A DNA stretch of 64,000 bases from Natrinema zhouii (GTDB taxonomy: Archaea; Halobacteriota; Halobacteria; Halobacteriales; Natrialbaceae): NCBI RefSeq assembly GCF_013456555.2, contig NZ_CP059154.1:310001-374000 (forward strand). The letters are read 5' to 3'. The notes beneath the pieces are model-generated. The model made no database searches, was not told where the DNA came from, and saw nothing but the letters and a program-made list of their open reading frames with translations. Numbering within the stretch: position 1 is the first letter of the stretch; each line of letters starts with the position of its first letter. Below are positions 8,535 to 17,635 of the stretch, in pieces. The position numbers were made by a program, and so were the translations under genes.

Positions 8535-9173
8535 GCACAGTCTAGTTGAGCCAGTTTGAAAATCAAGCAGGCCATTGAGTGAATTGGCTAAGATGTTCGC
8601 AGACCTGCTCAGCGAGAGCAATGAGACGGATTTAGAAGAATCTTGGGGGAAAGAGCGAATGGTGACGCCCGTCAAGGCGTTCGCAGTCCGTCTTCATCAG
8701 ACCGGTTGTTTGCTTCGGGAGACAACGACGATTCTTGCTGAATTAGGCGTTGAAAGCTCTCACGGAGGTTCGGAACTGGATACATCGGTTGGCTGACAGC
8801 GGGCGCGATCCGCCGACGGCATCGCCGTGGGCCGATCGCTGTCGACGAGATCGCTGTCAAGACCAACGGCGAGTGGTTTTGGTTGTATGCTGCAATAGAC
8901 CTCGGGACAAGTTTCTTGTCGATCAATCCGCCTATCGGACTCCCCTCTCGGTTAGGATTGAGCGGACAGGTCAACTTTGCCGTCCGAAGCCTAATCGAAA
9001 AGTGGTATCACACCCTCAAAATGTGTCTCGACGGCTTCCATAATTCGTGGGTGGGCAGTCGGTCGAGCGTACGAGAGTGAATTGAACGGTTTGTACATTA
9101 CTACAACTACCAAAGACCACATCAATCTCTCGACGAAAACGTGCCAGTCAAGGGGTGTAGAACTAGACAATGC
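8535..9173 (+). mobile_element. Decayed IS6-family element
   Basis: The left end is GCACAGTCTAGTTGAG at 8535-8550. The right end, read inward, is GCATTGTCTAGTTCTA at 9158-9173. Both share the core GTCTAGTT and resemble the ends of the neighbouring IS6 element. At 639 bp it is about 100 bp shorter than a complete copy, consistent with an internal deletion. Orientation is opposite to the element at 7244-8040. Confidence 0.75.
8575..9156 (+). pseudogene. IS6-family transposase remnant
   Basis: Transposase pieces can be read in order across several frames: ELAKMFADLLSES, then a helix-turn-helix region, then VDEIAVKTNGEWFWLYAAIDL with the first catalytic Asp, then a deletion of some 60 residues, then LIEKWYHTLKMCLDGFHNSW with the catalytic Glu, and finally FVHYYNYQRPHQSLDE after an in-frame stop. 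The middle of the catalytic core, including the second Asp, is missing. At least two frameshifts and one stop codon make it non-functional. It is a different subtype from the neighbouring copy. Confidence 0.82.
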
Positions 9174-9368
9174 CTTGATGACTGTCTGTCTCTTCTCGAG
9201 CCAGTCTCCGAATCCGACATGAAAAATCGGGTCGATATATGTCGTACACTGCGACTATCGCGACCTATCGGTTCCGTTCACTGCCTGTATTGGCGATTGG
9301 GTACCGCGAGGGGTTGCATTTGCAGTTGTAAGATACAATATCGTCGTCGTCCTGTTTGTCGTGTCATC

Positions 9369-10154
9369 ATGAGCGATCACGAAACGGAGCCGGTTCAGGA
9401 CGATGCCGACGGTGAAATGACCGAACAGAAACGCGCTCACGTCGCCCAGTCTATTGGTCGCGGCGAACGACTGGCCACAACTGCCGTCGGCGGCGTGTTG
9501 CTGGCTGCCGGTCTCAGACGTCGATCGCTCAGTGGCGGAGCGATGGCAGTCGGCGGCGGCTGGCTCGTCGCTCGAGGCCTCAGCGGGACGGGTCGTCCCC
9601 TCCGGACGCTCGGTTCGGCAGCCACTGGAGAGCGGGATGAAGCGGCCCCCACCGATGGTACAGAACCGCTGACGGTCGACCGGGTGATCACGGTCGGCGT
9701 CCCTGCGGACGAACTCACAGCGTACTGGCGCGACCCCGAGCAGTTGACGCGGATCATGGGCCCCGTCGCGGAGGTGACGGGGGCCGGCGAGGACCGCCAC
9801 CACTGGGAACTACAGCCGCCGCGGGGACCGAGCCTCTCCTGGGAGACGGAAATCGTGGATGACCGGCCCGGAGAACGCCTGCGATGGGAGTCGCTCGAGG
9901 GGGCGACGATCCCCACCGGGGGCGAAGTGCGCTTTCGACCGGCACCGGGGGATCGAGGGACGGAGGTGACGCTCCGGTTGCAGTTCGATCCGCCCGGCGG
10001 CAAACTGGGGGCTGCAGTGGTGCAGCGACTGGGGATCGTTCCGAAGACAATCGCGGAAACGGCGCTGCGTCGATTCAAGAGTCTCGCCGAAACGGGCGAG
10101 ATCCCGTCGACTGAGGCCAATCCATCCGCGCGCGGGAGCGGTGATCTCGTGTGA
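9369..10154 (+). CDS. SRPBCC/START-like domain protein with membrane-associated N-terminus
   Basis: A 261-residue protein. Residues about 35-75 are rich in Gly, Ala and Val (TTAVGGVLLAAGL, GGAMAVGGGWLVARGL), resembling two short membrane hairpins. Residues about 100-245 read as a polyketide cyclase/START (SRPBCC) fold: TVDRVITVGVPADELTAYWRDPEQL is the usual first strand and helix, and the domain ends in a long helix (AETALRRFKSLAETGEI). Family members bind hydrophobic ligands or modify cell-surface lipids, and no substrate can be inferred here. Start: ATG at 9369, before a hydrophilic acidic leader. Confidence 0.7.
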   Translation: MSDHETEPVQDDADGEMTEQKRAHVAQSIGRGERLATTAVGGVLLAAGLRRRSLSGGAMAVGGGWLVARGLSGTGRPLRTLGSAATGERDEAAPTDGTEPLTVDRVITVGVPADELTAYWRDPEQLTRIMGPVAEVTGAGEDRHHWELQPPRGPSLSWETEIVDDRPGERLRWESLEGATIPTGGEVRFRPAPGDRGTEVTLRLQFDPPGGKLGAAVVQRLGIVPKTIAETALRRFKSLAETGEIPSTEANPSARGSGDLV

Positions 10155-10257
10155 AAACTGGCTACTGACACGACGGAACTTCCCGCGTGTTTCACCGCCC
10201 CGGTCGATAATCGGTGGTGGCGACCAGCGGTGACGCCACGAGACGGACGACTGCCTG

Positions 10258-10851
10258 TTATTCGGACTGCAAATCGGGGGTCGACGACGGGCTTTCCTCG
10301 ACCGGTGTCATGTTCTCGAGGAGGGAGTCACCGAGTACGAGTACGAGAAGCGCGCCGACGAGATCGAACACGAGGTCGAAGAGCGTGTCGGTCTTCCCGT
10401 AGGAGACGAGGACGGGCTCGAGTCCGAGGCGAGTGGCCGTCGCGTGGATACCGTACTCGGCGAGTTCCCACAGCACTCCGGCACAGGCAACGACGGCGAC
10501 GACTCGAGGACGGGGATCGCGGCCCCGTCGGCGGGCCGCGGCGAAGGTTACGCCGCCGAGCAGCGTCGCCGAGTGCGTGTGGGTCATATGGTCCCACCAC
10601 CAGACATCATCGTACGGCCCCAGCATCCCGACGGCGTGGGTGAGCATCGCCGTACTCAGATACGCGCGTTGCCACGGTCTGAACGTCACGTCGTACCGGT
10701 GTTCCACGGCTCCGGGCAGGTACGTCGCCGCGAGCGCGACGATAGCGTTGCAGACCGCTCCCGGATCCCGCTGGCGGACGCCGACGACGAAGACGGCGAG
10801 GATCGCACACCGGATACCGCGTTCGGCCTCCCTGGATACCGTCGTCTGCAT
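10258..10851 (-). CDS. Integral membrane protein, YjdF/DUF2238-like
   Basis: A 197-residue protein with about five hydrophobic segments. The stretch WWWDHMTHTHSATLLGG followed by GVLWELAEYG and KTDTLFDLVFDLVGAL gives the charged or His positions typical of YjdF/DUF2238 membrane proteins (D-x-x-x-H, then W-E-x-x-E, then D-x-x-x-D). The family has no established biochemical role. It lies 100 bp from the next minus-strand gene, also a membrane protein, without overlap. Confidence 0.65.
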   Translation of the reverse strand: MQTTVSREAERGIRCAILAVFVVGVRQRDPGAVCNAIVALAATYLPGAVEHRYDVTFRPWQRAYLSTAMLTHAVGMLGPYDDVWWWDHMTHTHSATLLGGVTFAAARRRGRDPRPRVVAVVACAGVLWELAEYGIHATATRLGLEPVLVSYGKTDTLFDLVFDLVGALLVLVLGDSLLENMTPVEESPSSTPDLQSE

Positions 10852-10951
10852 GCGTTTGGTGGCAACTTGCAGCCGAGACGCATAACGATACTGAACGAAG
10901 ACGAGGTCGCGGCTTCCGACGGTCAGTGGTCACGACCGTCGCGGCTGACAG

Positions 10952-11581
10952 TTATTTGCCGCGCTCGAGCCCGTACCGAGCGGGCAACACAGCCAGGAGG
11001 CGATCCGGGAGCGTCCGGACGAGATATCCCGTGATGACTACTTCCGCGATCGTCGGGAGCAGCCGTCGGACGGCTGTGTACACGACCGCGACGACTACGG
11101 CGGCGGCGACGATCGCCCGGAGAACGCCGTCGAGAGCGAGCAGGAGGGGGACAGCAATGACTGCGGAGAGCAGCAAGTCTTCGGGCGCACCGTCGTACCG
11201 AATCCAGCGACGCGGCGCGAGCCACCGCCCGCGATGGTGGTCGTAGACGGCGCGACTCGAGGTCGCCTCCCACGGCCGCAGTTCCAACCCGCCGCCGAAG
11301 ACGTCCATGACGCTGTGGACGGCCGCGCCGAGCAACAGGAACGTCGCGGCGACCATCGCCGCCGTCGGGACGAGCACCGCGACCGGGGCTGCTACGAGGG
11401 CGAGTGCCGAATAGTAGACGGGATAGTGGAGTGTCTTCCGGTGGCCAACGTACATATCCAGATCCGGGAGGATACCACCGAGCAAGCCTGCGGTGAGCGC
11501 GATATCGGCGAACTCGGGGGCGATGACGGAAACGGGGAGGGCAAGCGCCAGCCCGATGAGCGCGTGCGTTGGCAGCATCAT
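10952..11581 (-). CDS. YdjM-like membrane-bound metal-dependent hydrolase family protein
   Basis: A 209-residue multi-spanning protein. It begins MMLPTHALIGLAL, has GGILPDLDMYVGHRKTLHYPVYY and later HSVMDVFGGGLELRPW. The His and Asp residues embedded in membrane-edge positions (PTH, PDLD, HR-x-x-x-H, HSVMD) are the signature of the YdjM family (PF04307). Catalytic activity has been predicted for the family rather than shown. The start is the ATG giving the canonical N-terminus; a longer frame upstream adds a non-conserved leader. A second family member is at 54087-54722. Confidence 0.78.
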   Translation of the reverse strand: MMLPTHALIGLALALPVSVIAPEFADIALTAGLLGGILPDLDMYVGHRKTLHYPVYYSALALVAAPVAVLVPTAAMVAATFLLLGAAVHSVMDVFGGGLELRPWEATSSRAVYDHHRGRWLAPRRWIRYDGAPEDLLLSAVIAVPLLLALDGVLRAIVAAAVVVAVVYTAVRRLLPTIAEVVITGYLVRTLPDRLLAVLPARYGLERGK

Positions 11582-11799
11582 TGTGTTGTACTCCAGGCAA
11601 CACAGCCGTTTGAAGATGTCGGTCACTGGCGTCGACGTCAGAAACCCCTGACCGTCGAATACCGCGCTTTCGAGCTCTCAATTATCAGCTCCTCAGGAGT
11701 GCCCGAGCCATCGTACCGGCTTTTCCGTGACAGCTACTCCGACAGTTCGTCGGAAAACGGCAACCCGCGATCGTCGAGGGCGACCTTTGATGAGGATCG

Positions 11800-12234
11800 A
11801 TGCAGAACCGCAACGTGATGGCCACCGACGATCGATACAAACTATTAGGCGTCTACCTGTCGGAGGACGTCTTCGACGCACTCGACGACTTCCTGTACGA
11901 AACCGCCGGTGTCGTCGACTACGAGGAGTACTTCGATTCGTCCGCCTCGACGATCCCCGCGGGCGATCCGGGTGCCGATGCGACCGATAGACTCCTCTCG
12001 GCGGTCGTCACGGACTTCGCCGATCTGTACGACGAGGCAGCTTTCGACGCCGCTCGAGGCGTCGATCCCGACGCGTTCGTCCTCACCCAGCTGGCAGCCG
12101 AGCCCCAAACGATAACTAACGCCCGCGAACGGTTTCAGGCGGCCGCCACGATCCGAGAGGCAGACCTCCGAACGGTTCACACCGCGATTCTCTCGGCGTT
12201 TCTCTCGCGAGAACCCGAACTCGAAACGCGGTAA
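11800..12234 (+). CDS. Hypothetical acidic protein (144 aa)
   Basis: I do not recognise the family. The protein is acidic and predicted mostly helical, with segments YKLLGVYLSEDVFDALDDFLYE and LRTVHTAILSAFLSREPE. It has no cysteines, membrane segments or signal. Codon use and composition match core genes, so it is likely real. A GAGG tract lies about 4 nt before the ATG at 11800; a second ATG at 11818 (MATDDRY) is an alternative start. A hairpin with arms CGGGACT and AGTCCCG (12248-12277) just after the stop could terminate transcription. Confidence 0.6.
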   Translation: MQNRNVMATDDRYKLLGVYLSEDVFDALDDFLYETAGVVDYEEYFDSSASTIPAGDPGADATDRLLSAVVTDFADLYDEAAFDAARGVDPDAFVLTQLAAEPQTITNARERFQAAATIREADLRTVHTAILSAFLSREPELETR

Positions 12235-13280
12235 CGCTCCGCGCTGGCGGGACTCTATCGGTGAGTCAGCAGTCCCGTCGATCGACACTAGTCACCTAGT
12301 GGTCGACGGATTCGGCCCTCGTGGTCGCTGGCATCCTGTTCGTCTCGGTCTGCTCAGTGCACTCGTGCTCGAGGTCGCAGTTGCCCCACTGAGCCAGTAT
12401 TGCATGGAACACACGTCGCGTTCGAATGGGCCGAACGGCCGTCGCTGGTACTACGAATGGGGGCGTATGTTTCAGTTACCGAGTCACTCAGCACGAAGCG
12501 AATTGATCGTTGCGGCGGAACGGTCGATTCAGGGAGTTCGATCGCTCGAGAGACGGCTCTAGCGATCGGTGAGTGGGCCGAGTCGTGGGAAACTCCGGAC
12601 GCTTCGAATCCCGAGCGACGAGACGCCGTACCGACGGGGACGCCCATCGACAGAAACGGTTCGTAGCGCGGTGTTCTCGTCTCAGATCGGCTAGCGGCCG
12701 GCTTCGAAAGGACTGCTGTTGCACTCGTGTAGAGAGCAGATAGTTCCGTGTTGTGGTGAAACTACCAGTAACGGTCGGCCGTTCGATCCGTGATAATCGG
12801 TCGCCGATCGGGGTGGTTTTTCGTACACTGTCGTCTCTCGTTCGACAGTGAGAGAGTCCTCGAGGAAGTGATCGACGTCAGCGGTAGCGGTTCTATCGAT
12901 GTTTGCGGTTTGCCGTGCCAAGTAGTACTGACATCGTCGTCTCGCACCATGACAGGAAGTGTTTTTCGACTGTCTCGTATATGTAAGATACGCAGAAAAT
13001 GGCTGAACGCTGGATTGGTGGTACGCAGACTGAACAAATTGTACGAGTGAAATAACGAATACCTGAACGCTGTGACGATAGTGCTGTGTTCGACTCATGG
13101 AGAAGGTGACCGACGTTCATCGAGATTTCTCGGCTGTACTCGCAGTCACCGGTCGATTCTCCGGTCATCGAAACGAGGGAGCGACGGGCCGAGGAGTACG
13201 CGATCGGTCCGCGGAGTGGTGTCAGTCCCGGATGAGCGTCGGACGCGACGACCGCCCGATTCTACTGGGGGGTTGGACCG
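12235..13280. other. About 1 kb without a convincing gene
   Basis: Frames in this stretch are short, mutually overlapping and lack acidic haloarchaeal composition. After the hypothetical gene there are two hairpins: CGGGACT/AGTCCCG with a 16-nt loop, and CACTAG-TCAC-CTAGTG at 12286-12301. The rest, especially 12690-13090, is somewhat AT-richer and looks like decayed sequence preceding the polysaccharide region. The GT2 gene has a G-rich tract (GGGGGG) 8 to 14 nt before its ATG. Confidence 0.4.
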
Positions 13281-14354
13281 ATGTATAGGCAACAGACGGT
13301 CGGCGTCGTCGTTCCGGCGTACAACGAGGAAGGGTTCGTCGGCGAAGTCCTCGAGACGATGCCCGAGTACGTCGACCGGATTTACGCCGTAGACGATACG
13401 TCGTCCGACGGGACGTGGGAAGAGATCCGTCGGACGGCGGCGAAACTGAACGAGAAGGCGCGAGCCGACGAAACACCACCCGTCACGGCGGACGGAGAGC
13501 TGGCGAGACGACGCGACGACGAGGCGACCACTGCCGCGACCGACGGCGGACCGGTGTTCGACCGTCGTGTCGTTCCGATCCGTCACGAGACGAATCGAGG
13601 CGTCGGCGGCGCGATCAAGACGGGCTACCTCGAGGCGCTCGAGGACAAGATCGATATCACGGCGGTGATGGGCGGCGACGGCCAGATGGATCCCGACATC
13701 CTGCCGCGGTTTCTCGATCCGATCGTCGAAGGCGAGGCCGATTACACGAAGGGCAATCGGCTCCTCCACCAGGAGTACCGCCAGGGAATGTCGCGGTGGC
13801 GGTTCTTCGGAAACTCGATCCTGACGTTCCTCACGAAGATTGCCTCCGGCTACTGGAAGACGATGGATCCCCAGAACGGGTATACGGCCATCTCCTATCA
13901 CGCGCTCGAGACCGTCGGGGTCGAAGAGATGTACGAGTACTACGGCTACTGTAACGACCTCCTCGTGAAACTCAACGCCCGCGGGATGCGGGTCGCGGAC
14001 GTCGCGATGCCAGCCGTCTACGGCGACGAGGAATCGAGTATCGAGTATCCGACGTACATCCGGAAAGTGTCGGGAATGCTGCTCCAGAACTTCTTCTGGC
14101 GGCTCAAGACCCGATATCTCGTTCTCGATTTCCATCCGCTCGCGTTGTTCTACCTCTTCGGTGCGTCGACCTGTGGCGTCGCCGTCGCCGGCCTCCTGTG
14201 GTCGCTGTACGCCTGGTTGATGCTCGCGTATCCGCTCTTCGTCCGCGGCTCGCTGAGCCTCCTCCTGTTTATCACCGGGAGCCTGTTCGTGCTGTTCGCG
14301 ATGCTGTTCGACATGCAGGTCAACGAGTCCCGAGAGGTCCAGCTCCATGACTGA
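13281..14354 (+). CDS. Family 2 glycosyltransferase with C-terminal membrane segments
   Basis: A 357-residue protein. The GT-A core shows VGVVVPAYNEEGFVGEVL, the nucleotide-binding VDDTSSDGTW, NRGVGGAIKTGY, and the metal or sugar-binding AVMGGDGQMDPDIL. An acidic, low-complexity insert at about residues 60-95 separates the second and third strands. The last 90 residues hold two hydrophobic helices, so the enzyme should sit on the cytoplasmic membrane face. It probably transfers a sugar to a polyprenol carrier or growing glycan. Its end overlaps the next gene by 8 bp (14347-14354), indicating a translationally coupled operon with the DUF354 and deacetylase genes. Confidence 0.88.
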   Translation: MYRQQTVGVVVPAYNEEGFVGEVLETMPEYVDRIYAVDDTSSDGTWEEIRRTAAKLNEKARADETPPVTADGELARRRDDEATTAATDGGPVFDRRVVPIRHETNRGVGGAIKTGYLEALEDKIDITAVMGGDGQMDPDILPRFLDPIVEGEADYTKGNRLLHQEYRQGMSRWRFFGNSILTFLTKIASGYWKTMDPQNGYTAISYHALETVGVEEMYEYYGYCNDLLVKLNARGMRVADVAMPAVYGDEESSIEYPTYIRKVSGMLLQNFFWRLKTRYLVLDFHPLALFYLFGASTCGVAVAGLLWSLYAWLMLAYPLFVRGSLSLLLFITGSLFVLFAMLFDMQVNESREVQLHD

Positions 14355-15492
14355 TCGCGACCGCGTCGTGGTTACGATCCAGCACCCGGCTCACGTCCAC
14401 TTCTTCAGGAACGCCATCGCGGTCCTCGAGGAACGCGGCTACGACGTATCCGTCTTCGCCCGCGACAAGGACGTGACCTGTGAGCTCCTCGAGGCCTACG
14501 GGATCGAGCACGAGGTGCTGGCGGGGACCGCCGACTCGCCGCTCGAACTCGCGAAAGTGCAGGCGGTCTACGAGTACCGGATCCTGAAACGCGTTCGGCG
14601 ACTCGAGCCCGACGCGCTGCTCGCAATCGGCGAACCGGCGGTCGCACACGCGTCCTCGTTCGTCGACGGATACAGCGTGCTGTTTACCGACACCGAACAC
14701 GCGACCCTGCAGAACGCGCTCGCGTTCCCGTTCGCCGACCTCGTCTGTACGCCGCGAGCGTTCCGGGACGATCTCGGGGCCGCTCAGTACGTCTACGACG
14801 GCTATCACGAACTGGCGTACCTCCCCCCGGACCGATTCACGCCTGATCCAACGGTGCTCACCGAACTCGAGGCACGGCCGAACGCTCCCGCGGCCGCCCC
14901 CGGGTCCGCTACTGGGTCAGCTTCCGAGGCTGCCTCTGGGACAGCCGCTGAGGCCGATTCGGGGACCGCGACCGACGGCGCTGGTGACGACTCGCTGGTC
15001 GTCCTCCGTCTGGTGTCGTGGAATGCCGCCCACGACTTCGGACGGCACGGCATGGACGGAATCGAACACCTCGTCACCGAACTCGAGCGCGCCGGCGCGA
15101 CCGTCCTCGTGTCGGCCGAGGGCGACCTTCCGCCGGCGGTAGCCGATCGGCAGTTCGACCTGCCGCCCGAGCGGATGCACGACCTGCTCGCTCGCGCCGA
15201 TCTGTTCCTGGGCGAGAGCGCCACGATGGCCATCGAGAGCGCCGTCCTCGGAACGCCATCGCTGTACGTGTCGGATCTCGACGCGGGCGTTCTCGAAGAA
15301 CTCGAAACGCGGTACGGACTGTTACAGCGGCGCTCACGGGATGTCGGCCCTGACGCGATCGCCGACGCCGCTCGAGCGCTGCTGGCGACCGACCCGTCGA
15401 CGTGGGACCGACGCCGGCAGCGACTCCTCGAGGAGACCGTCGACACCACGGCGTTCGTCGTCGACACCGTCGAGCAGGTGACCGGTCGATGA
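14347..15492 (+). CDS. DUF354 family protein (GT-B-like fold)
   Basis: A 381-residue protein. The opening VVVTIQHPAHVHFFRNAI is the DUF354 signature (HPAHVHFF), the N-terminal Rossmann half of a glycogen-phosphorylase-like GT-B fold. The C-terminal half contains LVSWNAAHDFGRHG, DLLARADLFLGESATMAIESAVLGTPSLY, typical of the nucleotide-sugar half. Between them, residues about 175-215 form an Ala/Gly/Ser/Thr-rich linker that is unusually long. It is likely a glycosyltransferase-type enzyme of the surface polysaccharide pathway; the family has no firm biochemical assignment. It is coupled to both neighbours by overlapping start and stop codons. Confidence 0.8.
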   Translation: MTDRDRVVVTIQHPAHVHFFRNAIAVLEERGYDVSVFARDKDVTCELLEAYGIEHEVLAGTADSPLELAKVQAVYEYRILKRVRRLEPDALLAIGEPAVAHASSFVDGYSVLFTDTEHATLQNALAFPFADLVCTPRAFRDDLGAAQYVYDGYHELAYLPPDRFTPDPTVLTELEARPNAPAAAPGSATGSASEAASGTAAEADSGTATDGAGDDSLVVLRLVSWNAAHDFGRHGMDGIEHLVTELERAGATVLVSAEGDLPPAVADRQFDLPPERMHDLLARADLFLGESATMAIESAVLGTPSLYVSDLDAGVLEELETRYGLLQRRSRDVGPDAIADAARALLATDPSTWDRRRQRLLEETVDTTAFVVDTVEQVTGR

Positions 15493-16379
15493 TGGCGGCT
15501 CAGTCGTTCGATAGCGGCGAGTACGAGTTCGCGCTCTGTCTGACCCACGACGTCGATCGGGTGTACAAAACGTTTCAGGCGCCGTACTACGCCGTCACCG
15601 AACGCGATCCGTCCCACCTGAAATCGCTCGTGACCGACGAGCGGCCGTACTGGAAGTTCGAGGAGCTCATGGCGCTCGAGGATGAACTCGACGTCCGGTC
15701 GGCGTGGTACTTCCTCGACGAGAAACGGATCTGGGAGCAGGCGCCGGCCGACTGGCTCGATCCCCGCAGCTGGATGCTGTACACCGGCCGCTACGACGTC
15801 CGCGATCCGGAGATCGTCGACGTCATCCGGACGCTCGACGACGGCGGCTGGGAGGTGGGCCTGCACGGCTCCTACGACTCGTACGACGACCGGAAGCGAC
15901 TCCGAGACGAGAAGGACACGCTCGAGGACGTGCTCGGACGGCCCATTCGGGGGGGCAGACAGCACTATCTCAACACGACCCAGCCCGACACGTGGGAACA
16001 CCACCGATCGATCGGGCTGCAGTACGACGCCAGCTACAGGGCGAGCCCGACGTACGGGTTCGACGGCCAGTACGACGTCCTCCGCCCGTTCGACGACAAC
16101 TTCGTCGTGTTCCCGCTCACGATGATGGAGATCGATCTGCGCTCGAACACGCCCTCGCTCGATGCGGCGTGGCGCGAGTGTCGTCGGCTGCTCGCGGAAG
16201 CCAGGGAACACGACGCGGTCATGACCGTCCTCTGGCACCCGCGGTACTTCAATTCGGACGAGTTTGAGGGATATCGGACGCTCTACGAACGGACGATCCG
16301 AGAAGCGAAGGCGATGGGCGGGTGGGTCGGGCCGCCCGGCGAGTGTTACGAACAGTTCGTGACGGCGACGCCGCGATAG
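15489..16379 (+). CDS. NodB-like polysaccharide deacetylase family protein
   Basis: A 296-residue cytoplasmic protein. CLTHDVDRVYK (residues 17-27) holds the His-Asp-x-Asp of the first NodB motif, GLHGSYDSYDD near residue 125 gives the second (His and Ser), and the C-terminus contains VLWHPRYF with a further His. The family removes acetyl groups from N-acetylated sugars. No signal peptide is seen, suggesting action on a precursor before export. The ATG at 15489 overlaps the TGA of the DUF354 gene (ATGA), so the three genes 13281-16379 form one coupled operon. Confidence 0.82.
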   Translation: MMAAQSFDSGEYEFALCLTHDVDRVYKTFQAPYYAVTERDPSHLKSLVTDERPYWKFEELMALEDELDVRSAWYFLDEKRIWEQAPADWLDPRSWMLYTGRYDVRDPEIVDVIRTLDDGGWEVGLHGSYDSYDDRKRLRDEKDTLEDVLGRPIRGGRQHYLNTTQPDTWEHHRSIGLQYDASYRASPTYGFDGQYDVLRPFDDNFVVFPLTMMEIDLRSNTPSLDAAWRECRRLLAEAREHDAVMTVLWHPRYFNSDEFEGYRTLYERTIREAKAMGGWVGPPGECYEQFVTATPR

Positions 16380-16465
16380 GCAGTCTCGAGGGACGACCAG
16401 TTAGTCTCCGAGTGGCCGTCTCACGGCGAGGCCGTCATCGTGACATACCCAGGTCGATCCGCGTC

Positions 16466-17389
16466 TCAGTTCTCGAGTGCCGCGCGTGCCTCCTCGCGAC
16501 CCATATTGAGACAGATATCGTGTTCGTCGTAGTAGAGCGACCCGGTGCCGTTGCCGACGACGTAGCCCATCGGGCCCACACCTTCGATCCGATTGTCGTC
16601 GCTGGTGGTAAAGCGCATCTCGGTGTTCTCGAACGCGAGCTCCCCGTTGATCCAGTAGCGCATGATCCCGTCGGGATTCGCCGTTCCGTTCTCGTAGGAG
16701 TTGACCTTGACGTGGGCCTCGATCTCGTTCCACTCGTCCATCTGTATGACGGCGTCGGTCATCTGGAAGTCGCCGGAACCGGAGTTGTCGAGGTGGTAGC
16801 AGTAACTGAAGAACTTGTAGCCCTCCGGCGCGGGTGAATCGTTCCGGTTGGCGAAGCCGATCGCGTTCGACCAGCCGTTGGTGCCGTCGGTCGCGCCGCC
16901 GCCGGACGACCCGGGCCCGTTCGTCAGCGGGGCCCAGAAGATCCGGATCGTGTCGTCCTGATTGAGGTCGAAGTTCTCCGGATAGAGCTTGAACCGCGTG
17001 TACACTTCGTCCTGATAGTCACCGACATGTTCCGGGAATCGGTACTCACAGTTGGCGATCTTCTGGTCGCCCGTGAACTGCAGACAGAGCGAGCTGTCGC
17101 CCGTCGTCGCTCGGTCCGACACGAACTGCGGCGTGTAACTTCCCCGAACGTCGTTGACGTCGTAGACGGCGCTCGGATCGCGATACTCGTCGTAGTCGAC
17201 GGTGATCGTGTCTCCGCCGGAAGCCCCGTCGGTTGCCGCGCTCGCGACTCCGGAAAGTCCGAGTGCGGCCGCCGCCGATCCGGCCGCCGTGAGATAGGAC
17301 CGACGTCCGAGCGTCGCCTCGGTGGCGCTGCGCCGCTCGTCACTGTCGGCCGATCGATCGCCGTCGAACTCCGATTGATCGCTCGTCAT
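16466..17389 (-). CDS. Tat-exported jelly-roll protein, polysaccharide-lyase-14-like (paralogue 1)
   Basis: A 307-residue protein with a twin-arginine leader (LGRRSYLTAAGS, then an Ala-rich cleavage site), hence secreted. The mature part reads as a beta-rich ConA-like fold: EVYTRFKLYPENFDL, RIFWAPLTNGPGSSGG, NGWSNAIGFANRN, FFSYCYHLDNSGSGDF and RYWINGELAFENTEMRFTT. The order of these blocks resembles family 14 polysaccharide lyases, which cleave uronate polymers, but this is a distant reading and binding rather than cleavage is possible. It lacks the C-terminal domain present in the paralogues at 17636-19061 and 21759-23009. An AT-rich promoter region lies upstream. Confidence 0.7.
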   Translation of the reverse strand: MTSDQSEFDGDRSADSDERRSATEATLGRRSYLTAAGSAAAALGLSGVASAATDGASGGDTITVDYDEYRDPSAVYDVNDVRGSYTPQFVSDRATTGDSSLCLQFTGDQKIANCEYRFPEHVGDYQDEVYTRFKLYPENFDLNQDDTIRIFWAPLTNGPGSSGGGATDGTNGWSNAIGFANRNDSPAPEGYKFFSYCYHLDNSGSGDFQMTDAVIQMDEWNEIEAHVKVNSYENGTANPDGIMRYWINGELAFENTEMRFTTSDDNRIEGVGPMGYVVGNGTGSLYYDEHDICLNMGREEARAALEN

Positions 17390-17635
17390 GCAACCGGGAA
17401 GTGAGATTATGGGATTATAAGCCTTTATTACTCATTAAAGTAATGTATTGGAGATAGTACGGGTATTTTATTTTAAATTTGGATATAGTACTGGTATCGA
17501 TATTGTGTTGTAAATATGTTATTGGCAGATCGGAAAAACAGTATTACTCGCGGAACGAACACGGAACAGACCGGTTTCGGCGAGGGCTGACTCTCCTCGC
17601 CATCGAGTCGTGAAGTGGTGGGGCAGGTCGTCGCC
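17390..17635. other. AT-rich intergenic region with probable promoter
   Basis: Positions 17400-17520 are strongly AT-rich against a GC-rich background. On the minus strand GGCTTATAATCC lies about 33-22 nt before the ATG at 17389 and is the likely TATA element of the first jelly-roll gene. The right part follows the stop of the second paralogue. No gene is seen. Confidence 0.4.

Noticed and set aside
10923..11681. Alternative 252-residue frame over the YdjM-like gene
   Set aside because: Extremely Arg-rich, a typical out-of-frame translation. The frame with PTHALIG and PDLD motifs is the real gene.
12400..13098. Short frames between the hypothetical gene and GT2
   Set aside because: Neither strand gives acidic, motif-bearing protein, and frames conflict with each other.
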